A DNA stretch of 55,036 nucleotides from Hymenoscyphus infarciens (Eukaryota; Ascomycota; Leotiomycetes; Helotiales; Helotiaceae), in NCBI GenBank assembly GCA_001414345.1, contig LLCB01000358.1, forward strand, positions 1 through 55,036, written 5' to 3'. A model generated the notes under the pieces. It saw only the letters and a program-made list of their open reading frames with translations, did no database searches and had not been told where the DNA came from. A program made the position numbers and the translations under genes. Of this stretch, positions 47,644 through 55,036 are shown piece after piece. How positions within the stretch are numbered: position 1 is the first letter of the stretch; every line of letters starts with the position of its first letter.

Positions 47644-48827
47644 ATGATTTCCAACATCCTGCCACTCGTTGCTTTTGCCGGTGCGGCTATGGCTGCTTGC
47701 CCTCTTTCCGTTGAGATTACCGGCGCAAGCGACCACACTGTTACAACAGCTGTCAAAAACACTGGTAATGAGACCATCACCGTTTTCACCGGAAACACTG
47801 TTCTCAGCGCCGAAAACACCTTGGATCTCTTGGTTTCTGATGCCGGTACGGACTTTCCCTGACACCCCTTCGAAACTTCATCTTGACTAATCCCCGAAAT
47901 AGCTGGTGCTGCACTTCCTTTCGAGGGTGTCTATGTCAACTATAAGCGTACTGGTCTCAGTGCTGCTGCTTTCAAGACCCTCGCACCAGGAGAGACCGTC
48001 ACTTCTTCTGTCAACGCAGCCAAGACCTACAAGCTTGAGGGTGTTGAGACTGCCACAGTCACTGCTCTCCAGGGATTCAAATATGTCGCTGGAACCGAAG
48101 CTCCATTCGCGTTGAGTGAGATGGAATCTGAGGAATGCGCCGCTGTTTCCTCCAACTCGGTCGCCATCACCCCTGACCAAAGTGTCGTTGCAGCGTAAGT
48201 TTTGCTTGAGAATCCTTTGAAAAACTGCCAGCTAATACGTTCCCCAGTGAGCACATCTCCAAGCGCAACCCCGTGAAGCGTGCTCCAAACTCGAGAATCA
48301 GCAAGCGCGCTGTCTCTTACAGCCAATGCACCGCTGCTCAAACCACCTCTCTCAAGGCAACCGTAGCAGACGCCATTTCCGAGTCCAATGCTGCCTACAC
48401 CGCGGCCGGAAGTGCTCTTTACTACTTCACCACTTGGTTCAAGTCTACCGCCCAAGAGACCAAGGTCCGAAGCATCTACAAAGACGTCGCGGGCCTTCAA
48501 ACCAAATCCCCAACCATCTCTTGCGTTGACACCCATGGTGACTGTGCCTCTGGAGATGCCCTTCTCTACACTGTTCCAGGTGACAACTTTATCGTCCCAT
48601 GCCCAAATAACGGATACTGGGGATTCCCCGAACTCTCCGCCACTTGTGCCGATTTTGATTATGACCGTGCTGGATGCATTGTTCACGAGGCCACCCATTT
48701 GTTTGGAACTGATGATATCGCATATGGGCCAACTGCGGCCAGAGCCTTGTCAGCTACCCAAGCCTCTGACAACGCTGACACCTACGAGATGTACGCTGGA
48801 AGTGTTAGACTAAAGGGATGCTCTTAG
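47644..48827 (+). CDS. Deuterolysin, secreted M35 zinc metalloprotease (prepro form)
   Basis: Exons 47644-47845, 47903-48194 and 48248-48827 join in frame to 357 residues. The signal peptide is about residues 1-18 (ISNILPLVAFAGAAMAA). The propeptide ends at the dibasic site SKR at residue 185, leaving a mature domain of 172 residues, close to known deuterolysins. The aspzincin centre reads HEATHLFGTDD: His311 and His315 bind zinc with Asp320 as the third ligand, and Glu312 is catalytic. The GTxD motif separates M35 from other HExxH proteases. Several Cys pairs suit disulfide formation. Family members degrade basic proteins outside the cell and are often heat-stable. Confidence 0.96.
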
Positions 48828-49265
48828 AGGGTGTGTTAAGCGAGGAAACGGGGGTGAAGGTGGTTGGCAGTGGAAGGAGTAGAGTTGAGGAGGAGGGAGG
48901 GGTAGAAGGAGGTGATATTCTCTGAAGTAAATCTACTTGAAATTCGGATCACATAATTACCTCTTCTTGAACAGTGAATCTTGATAAAGTGACATCTGTG
49001 GTTATAATTGAGGGGAGAGAGGCTTGAAGTGAGAGAAGAGGAAGAGGGAGAATCGCTAAAGCAGTTCCACTCTAACACACCCCTGCAAGTCGCGTCTCAG
49101 CGAACGCAACGCGCCCGCGAACCTTGAAAAGGAGCAACGCAACGCTCGGGACGAAAGGTGATCCCGTACAGCATCTCGAACCTCAACTTCATTATCAGGA
49201 CAGACGCTCTCTACCAACTTACGCTGCGCATTCAAGCCTTCCACCATCGCATCAATATTGACACA
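48828..49265. other. Intergenic between deuterolysin and HAT1
   Basis: Holds the 3' flank of deuterolysin, with GA-rich sequence near 48870-48920, and the HAT1 leader. No extra gene. Confidence 0.4.
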
Positions 49266-50935
49266 ATGGCCGACAACGAGGCGGCTGACTGTGAGTACCA
49301 TCTGTCCTTATCACCTCGCATTCGAGAGCGCGCGATCCGGCGACAATCGAGTTCTCTCAATGCGACAATCCTTCACCACATGCGCCAGGCTGGGAAAAAC
49401 CATATGCGCAGACAATTGCCTTGATCACCGTACCTCAAGCTACATCTGACTGACTTTCACCTTCTAGGGTCCACCAGCTCCAACGAAGCTGTCCATATCT
49501 CCCTCGTCACACCAAACAATCTCCTCCACACCTTCCACCCCAAATTCACCTACCCCGTCTTCGGTGATGAAGAGACGATATTTGGATATCAGGGATTGAA
49601 GATCAACCTCAAATACCATGCCTCTGATATGCGCCCAGTTCTACAAGTCACCTATAATAAGAAATTCAAAGCCGTAGGAGAGACGGAGCCCACTGATGTT
49701 AAAGCGATATTGGAAGGAGTTCTGCCAAAGAGTACGTTGGCAATTCACTGATGTTGTATTCGTTTACTGACAAAAATACAGCTGCATTCGAGAAAAATAC
49801 CGAATTTCAAAATGCGATTCAAAATCCTAGCTACGCAAATTGGACACCACCCGGAGAATTATGGAAGATCATCAAGACCGGTTCCAAGACCCTGGAGATA
49901 TGGAAGGGAAGTCTGGCAGATATGGCAGTCCAACAAATCGTCAAGCGGATCCAAGTCCTAGTCCCATTCTTCATCGAGGGCGGTACACAAATCGACCTGC
50001 GCGAACCGGAATGGTCACTGGATAGATGGACCGTCTTCTTCCTCTACGAAAAGAAAAGTGAAGAAGTGGAACCACATACCTCACCTTATAATTTCATGGG
50101 CTACTCAACAGTCTACCGCTATTTCTTCTACCAACCACTTACACCTCCATCCTCACCTGATGGCAAAAAACAAATCCAATCTAAATCCCAAGCTGATTTT
50201 ACATTCCCACTCCCAGAATTTAAATTCTCCTCCCTCCCCTCGCGATCACGGATATCTCAATTCGTCCTCTTACCACCATTTCAAAGAGATGGAAATGGAT
50301 CGAGATTTTATAATGCGATATTCGAGTACTTTCTCCAAGACCCCTCCACGATCGAAATCACAGTCGAGGATCCTAATGAAGCATTCGATGATCTTCGCGA
50401 TCTAAACGACCTAGCCCGTCTCCGCCAACTCCCCGAATTTTCCAATCTGAGAATCAACACAGGGGTAACAGTCCGTCCCAAAGGCCCGGCCCCAAAAGAA
50501 ATCTTAGACTCCAAAATCCTAGAAGAAATCCGTCTAAAACTCAAGATTGCGCCAAGACAATTCTCAAGAGTCGTGGAGATGCAATTACTATCTATGATCC
50601 CCCTGGGAATCCGACAAAGTCTTATTGAGGTTTCGACGAAGAATATCTCCGATAAGCCGGCGAAGGAATATGAGTATAGACTTTGGACACTCTGGGTTAA
50701 ATCAAGGTTGTATAGACATAATAAAGATATGCTTATGCAACTTGATCGAGCGGAACGAATTCAGAAGTTGGAGGAGGTTACGGGGGGTGTGGAGGCTGAT
50801 TATGCCAGGCTTTTGAGAATCTTCGATGAAAGGAGTAAGGCTGGTAGTAAGCCTGCAGAATCAAATGGGAAGAGAACTGCGCCAGATGATGAGGAGGCGG
50901 ATGGAGAGCCTTCAGCAAAGAAGGTCAAGGTTTGA
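49266..50935 (+). CDS. hat1: Histone acetyltransferase type B catalytic subunit
   Basis: Exons 49266-49290, 49468-49731 and 49782-50935 join in frame to 480 residues. The N-terminal domain (SSNEAVHISLVTP, FHPKFTYPVFGDEETIFGYQ) is the HAT1 N-domain. The catalytic GNAT domain includes YRYFFYQP and the acetyl-CoA motif A QFVLLPPFQRDGNGSRFY (about residues 256-273), followed by the HAT1-specific helix (IEITVEDPNEAFDDLRDLND). The C-terminus has a charged tail with a probable nuclear signal (KRTAPDD, SAKKVKV). It acetylates newly made histone H4 on Lys5 and Lys12 together with an RbAp48-type partner before chromatin assembly. Length is normal for filamentous fungi. The first exon is only 25 bases, supported by the TGTGAGT donor and TTCTAG acceptor. 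Confidence 0.97.
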
Positions 50936-51689
50936 TTGGTGGTGGAAAGAAGGAAGGCACAATAATATGGATTGAACGGCGTTGGTATACACAACGGCGC
51001 CCACGGAAATGGGCCTCGAGGAAATGATTTGAATGAGAAATGCTGCGCGAATATTAGAGAGAGTTTATACCCCCAGAATGATCTTTTTTAAATTGAACTC
51101 CCAACAAGTTGCCTACTTATAGAGCACACGATTTCATCGTCACTTTGAGATGGGGAAGGGATATCTCTACTAATCATGACGCAGCCATCCCTAGATTTGA
51201 CCATGATTTTTTTTCCTACCACCTGCTTTTGGGGTCTCTTTTTCTGTTAAATCCGTTGCCACCCTTATTTGCTCTTTAACTTTACTTGGGGAGTGGCAAC
51301 CTCGAAACACCCAATTGATAAATAGCGGAAAACTACATGTAAAACATGATATAACATAGAAATGTCTGAGTCTCATTCTATACAACTCTATAGTGTTGGC
51401 ATTGTCTAGTAAATAAGATGACCACCGGCAAGGTCTACCGCGAGCTCATGTCCCTAAATTTCAAGACCCCGCTACTTTGTTAACCTCATTTATAAGCTCA
51501 ATTCTACTTGATATTCTTTCTTCTTCTTCTTTTTTCTCTCGTTGAAATCGCTCATTCCATAGCTTTCCACATCATAGCACTTATCAGGATTTGACAACTT
51601 GGAAAGGTATAGAAGCATCTCAAACAAGATTAAAACATTATTTTATCATGACCTATTATCACAACTCACTCCATATCCCCAAAGAAAAT
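50936..51689. other. Intergenic between convergent HAT1 and DUF5672 genes
   Basis: Presumably the 3' untranslated regions of both genes. No further gene or RNA seen. Confidence 0.4.
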
Positions 51690-52682
51690 CTAATCCATAT
51701 ACAACCTTACACCCCCCTCCGTCGGTCCATCCTCCATAACCGTATAGTTCCCTTTTTCTTCCTCATTAAGCACCAAATCTTCCGCCCTAGCTACAGCCAA
51801 CTTCGCCTCAGGACACCACCTCCACATCTCCTCAATCTTGTTCCCTCCCAAGGCCTCCCACTGCGAACTCTTATTCACACCATGATACCCCAACGGTCGC
51901 TCGCCATACACCAAGTCCACCGAGAACCCCGAGGCTGTTTTCTCGTCCGGGAAAACACCACCTAATTCCCTCATCTTCCTACAAAACCAGGCATCTTCGA
52001 AGAGACCATCTCCACTCCCCTTTTCATCTACGTCGTCGTCTATGTTGTGGGTGGAAATGACTTGACGAGCAAGACTAACATTTCGTAAAGAAAGACCCCC
52101 ATTAAAAGCTCCCTCCACCCACGGATGCCACGCCCCCACAAACGCGTACCCAAAAAAATCCTCGACTTTCCGCACGCTATTCGCGCAAAGTATACTATCC
52201 GTCTGAAAGTTCAACATGTATTCCGCGTCTCCCATCAGATTCCAAAACCATTCGGACGCCAGGAAATGGCTCAACCCAAGATATTTCCCAAGATATGGTT
52301 CCGACGGTAACTCGATAATCTTGACCTGTCCGCTCGCCACGAGTCTTCTGAAGGGCTGTGAGCCGTGGCCGTACGCAGAGAGGGTATGCAGTGTCGATGC
52401 GCGGGTGAGGAAGATGATCGGCCATGAGGGACCGAGGATGGATGCGAAGTGCAGGATTAGGGGGATGAGGGTTGGCAGGGCGCGAGTCTCTATTATGACT
52501 GCGACTTTGTCTTTTATCGGGAAACCATCGTGGGTTGCGAGGGAGGAGGTTCGAAGAGGAGAAAGGAGGGAGGAGAGGCTCCCATGGTCCTCTGTTGCTC
52601 GCCACCAGTAGGTAGTCGTGCTAATGATGAAAATCGCGAAGCAGGCGAGAGCGGCCAAGATGAGGGGTCGTCCTCTCATCAT
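51690..52682 (-). CDS. DUF5672 protein, type II membrane, glycosyltransferase-like
   Basis: Single exon, 330 residues; the start at 52682 (or the next Met at 52679). A short basic N-terminus is followed by one membrane helix (PLILAALACFAIFIISTTTY, about residues 6-25), so a Golgi-type luminal enzyme is likely. Conserved DUF5672 blocks follow: KVAVIIETRALPTLIPLILHF, MLNFQTDSILC (about 160), FVGAWHPWVEGAFNGGLSLRN (about 178-198), FEDAWFCRKM, GFSVDLVYGERPLGYHG. The T-D-S-x-L and FNGGLSLR patterns resemble metal- and nucleotide-sugar-binding regions of glycosyltransferases; the family has no proven activity that I can cite. No intron is required. Confidence 0.88.
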   Translation of the reverse strand: MMRGRPLILAALACFAIFIISTTTYWWRATEDHGSLSSLLSPLRTSSLATHDGFPIKDKVAVIIETRALPTLIPLILHFASILGPSWPIIFLTRASTLHTLSAYGHGSQPFRRLVASGQVKIIELPSEPYLGKYLGLSHFLASEWFWNLMGDAEYMLNFQTDSILCANSVRKVEDFFGYAFVGAWHPWVEGAFNGGLSLRNVSLARQVISTHNIDDDVDEKGSGDGLFEDAWFCRKMRELGGVFPDEKTASGFSVDLVYGERPLGYHGVNKSSQWEALGGNKIEEMWRWCPEAKLAVARAEDLVLNEEEKGNYTVMEDGPTEGGVRLYMD

Positions 52683-53661
52683 GGCGAGTTCACATATCGT
52701 GGGATGAATTGAGGAGAGAGAAAAGAGTACGCGCGGAGAGATGCGATCGTTGGTATTTCATGTCGCGTCCAACATCTTGGATACGGGTTAGATTGTCGGC
52801 GATTTTCTGACGTATGAGATGGTTCCATTTCGATATAGAACCCCAGATGGGAATTGCGATTGCCAAATCTGGGCCTCCTGGGAATAAGAATAACTGGTGG
52901 TGCCCCTGTACGGAGCTGAATTCCCTTGTAAGCAATTTCCCCGCGGAAAGATAGGGGTTGGATATGCGCCACTGTGGCTCTTATTCTAATTTGGTAGGAA
53001 GACTCGTAATTCAGGTAGGATAAGACGACTATTATCCAAATAAAGTCATATGTTGGGTCTCAAAGAACCACCGGATTGTTATATAGGGGGCAGGGGGAAT
53101 ATTTCTAGAGAAGAAGAAGGAAAAAACGGAAACGGACACAGAACGAAATATAGCCGGAGAGAGAGAAAGAAAAGGCTCAAAAGTCGCACATGCACGATTA
53201 ACTATACAAACAGACTGTCTCTACTCCCACAGAACTCGCATCTACAAAGGTAAGAATATACATCTTGATTTTCCATCAAGAGAAACGAAAAGCAACGATT
53301 CAAAAAAGAAAGGAGAACAAGACTCATAAACACAGCACCCAAAAATCAACACCAGAAGAAGAAATGAGGAAAACCCAATACATAAGATAGTATATATTTG
53401 AGGTCCAGATCAAGCTGCGATGAAAATCCCAATGGGTAAGTACCTATTTTTCCCGCACCTAATCAACTCCATTCAAGTGCAAAAGACAAACCGCCCAATT
53501 GCAAGAAACGCAAATCCCGGGAATCCCTCAAACTCCATCGCAATGCAGTCAAAAAAGCAAAAGTCCCCGCGAAGAAACTCACCCCACACCCCGATTTATC
53601 TTAAAACATCATCCCTTCGACTCCTTGGAACAGTTTACGTTATGTTCACCTTAGGAGAACC
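52683..53661. other. Intergenic, DUF5672 promoter and ctk3 3' region
   Basis: Short frames only. A-rich stretch 53100-53400. No supported gene. Confidence 0.4.
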
Positions 53662-54610
53662 TCATTCCCCACCCCCATGAATCTTCAAAAACTCATCCCT
53701 CCACTCCCTCCCACAAACCTTGCGCTCAACAGCCTCCTCCTCATAAAGCAAAAAGTCGTCCTCCCCAAGGTCACTCGTCTCCTCCCACATCTTTTGAAAT
53801 TCCGCATCCCCACCCCCCGTACTCCCATTTATCGCCCAAATATTCTCTCGCAGACGTTTATGCCTCTCCCGATCCTCTTCTATCCGTTGCTCGACCTGTT
53901 TCTTATCCAGTTTTGGCGCTTTGGAAACAGATGGTCGATGTGTAGTACCGGTCATTTCTGTATCCCCAGAAGGGGAAATGGGAGAGGAGGGGTGGGTGTG
54001 GGTGTCGCGGGAGATGAGGCATTCTTCGATTTCGGCGAGGGTTTGGGGGAGGAGAAAGGTTTTTTGGGAGAGGTGTTGGAGGACCTGTATTTCCCTATTA
54101 GCTTTTATCCCATTATCCTACCCAATAAATTTCTCTGAGAGGAGGGGGTAGAGGAGAGCCAACCTTTCTAACCACCTTAACATTCGCAGCTCCAGAACCA
54201 TCTTCCGGCGCAACAGCATCCACAATCCTCAAGATATCCCGTTGCATCATACGGACGTAGTCGTGATGGCCTTCTCGGGCAGCCATGTCGCAAAGGTGCT
54301 CGATGAAGTACATTATGTTTGCGCGGTTGTTCATGGAGTTCTGCTTTGTTTTTATCGATCATTAGTGATTATTCCTCTCTCCTCAACCTCTCCTCTTTCT
54401 TCCCCTTCCCTTCTCTGGCCCTCAAAAGTATATGGGAGGGGCAAAAGACCAACTCACACGTTCCAACTGCTCCAGAATACAATTATGTAAATCCTCATCC
54501 ATATCCCGAAACTTCAAGGCATATTGCGCCGCCTTATTCGCACTCGTAACAGAGGCATTTAAATGCTGCAAATGTTGCGTAAACCGGATGCGCACCTCGA
54601 AGGGATCCAT
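53662..54610 (-). CDS. ctk3: CTD kinase I gamma subunit (CTK3)
   Basis: Three exons on the minus strand (54610-54458, 54340-54164, 54084-53662) join in frame to 250 residues. The start DPFEVRIRFTQHLQHLNASV followed by KFRDMDEDLHNCILEQLER, RANIMYFIEHLCDMA and RMMQRDILRIVDAVAPEDG forms the CID-like helical domain of fungal Ctk3. The C-terminal part contains a basic linker (RPSVSKAPKLDKKQ) and a second conserved segment (DRERHKRLRENIWAI). Ctk3 binds and stabilises the Ctk1-Ctk2 kinase-cyclin pair, which phosphorylates Ser2 of the RNA polymerase II tail during elongation. Normal length; all junctions use GT-AG. Confidence 0.95.
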
Positions 54611-55036
54611 GTTTCTCTCTCGTGTCGTCTTCCCGTAATTGTTGCTATTTCGTGTATTTGCTACCGTCGCAGTGTTGACTTCATGTTTATGGTTGATGGA
54701 GGGCGATGAGGCTGATGATCCATATGGAGGCGGGATTCTAGGGGCGGATTGACAGTTTTTGGGTGTGGGACCGTGGTCTGAAACCTGGCGTTGCCAAGCC
54801 CGCTAGGCCCAATTAGTAAGTCACGTGCCTACTCTATCAAAAAAAAAAATCATAGATATAAGTAGCCTTTAATTAATAAAATAATTTTTAAAGTATCTAA
54901 TCCTTTTAACTATAACTATAGTTATAAACTATCTATTTCTTATCTCTAAAAAGCTTTAAACTAATTAATCTATCTTTTATATTTATTTTTATAAATATTA
55001 AAGTTATATAAGACTAGAAATAAGCTAAATTATACT
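54611..55036. other. ctk3 leader, then very AT-rich sequence
   Basis: Bases 54611-54835 hold the ctk3 promoter and leader. From about 54838 to the end the sequence is almost entirely A and T with short CTA/TTA words and no frame, like the interior of the 6.2-6.8 kb element. I infer the edge of an AT-rich, mutated repeat block that continues beyond the window. Confidence 0.5.

Noticed and set aside
48027..48698. 223-codon minus-strand frame
   Set aside because: Antisense of deuterolysin, whose catalytic motif and splice chain are unambiguous.

Overview
This is a eukaryotic window, from a filamentous ascomycete fungus. The genes are interrupted by many short introns (mostly about 45-80 bases) with GTAAGT/GTGAGT-type donors, CTAAC/CTAAT-like branch sites and YAG acceptors. 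Several proteins have clear fungal families: coronin, HAT1, the CTDK-I gamma subunit, an S33/TAP peptidase, deuterolysin, an AA7-type flavin oxidase, DUF5672 and a ZIP9/Atx2-like transporter. A leotiomycete such as a Botrytis/Sclerotinia relative seems plausible, but that placement is inference.

Layout. Bases 1-2.1 kb hold the degraded 3' end of an LTR retrotransposon. A P450 gene (minus) follows at 2.2-4.1 kb, then a gene-poor stretch (4.1-7.5 kb) with an AT-rich element bounded by perfect 36-bp inverted repeats and a small hairpin repeat. From 7.5 to 11.6 kb lie a secreted bicovalent flavoprotein oxidase, a damaged gene with a duplicated domain, and a GNAT acetyltransferase. A tRNA gene with a 13-nt intron sits at 12.4 kb. 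Coronin (13.3-15.5 kb) and a repeat-rich secreted acidic protein (16.0-17.7 kb) come next, then a small orphan gene (18.5-19.2 kb), a secreted S33 peptidase (21.1-23.2 kb), and, after about 4 kb without genes, an F-box/WD40 protein (27.4-29.7 kb).

The middle part (30-43 kb) mixes conserved and decayed material. It holds a degenerate minisatellite, a PHD-finger protein (minus), a small broken PD-(D/E)XK-like reading frame, pyruvate dehydrogenase E1 alpha (minus), a Cys-rich orphan in two frames, and a large UPF1-like helicase pseudogene whose three in-frame stops could all come from C-to-T changes. The right part (44.8-54.6 kb) is mostly conserved housekeeping or secreted genes: a ZIP transporter (minus), deuterolysin, HAT1, a DUF5672 protein (minus) and ctk3 (minus). 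The window ends in very AT-rich sequence.

The genes do not form one pathway. Housekeeping genes (coronin, PDH E1 alpha, HAT1, ctk3, F-box/WD40) are interspersed with secreted enzymes and with decayed or repeat-derived segments. Most coding models below were checked by summing exon lengths and confirming an open frame across the junctions. The P450, the 9.5-kb gene, the 34-kb and 38-kb frames and the helicase could not be fully resolved.
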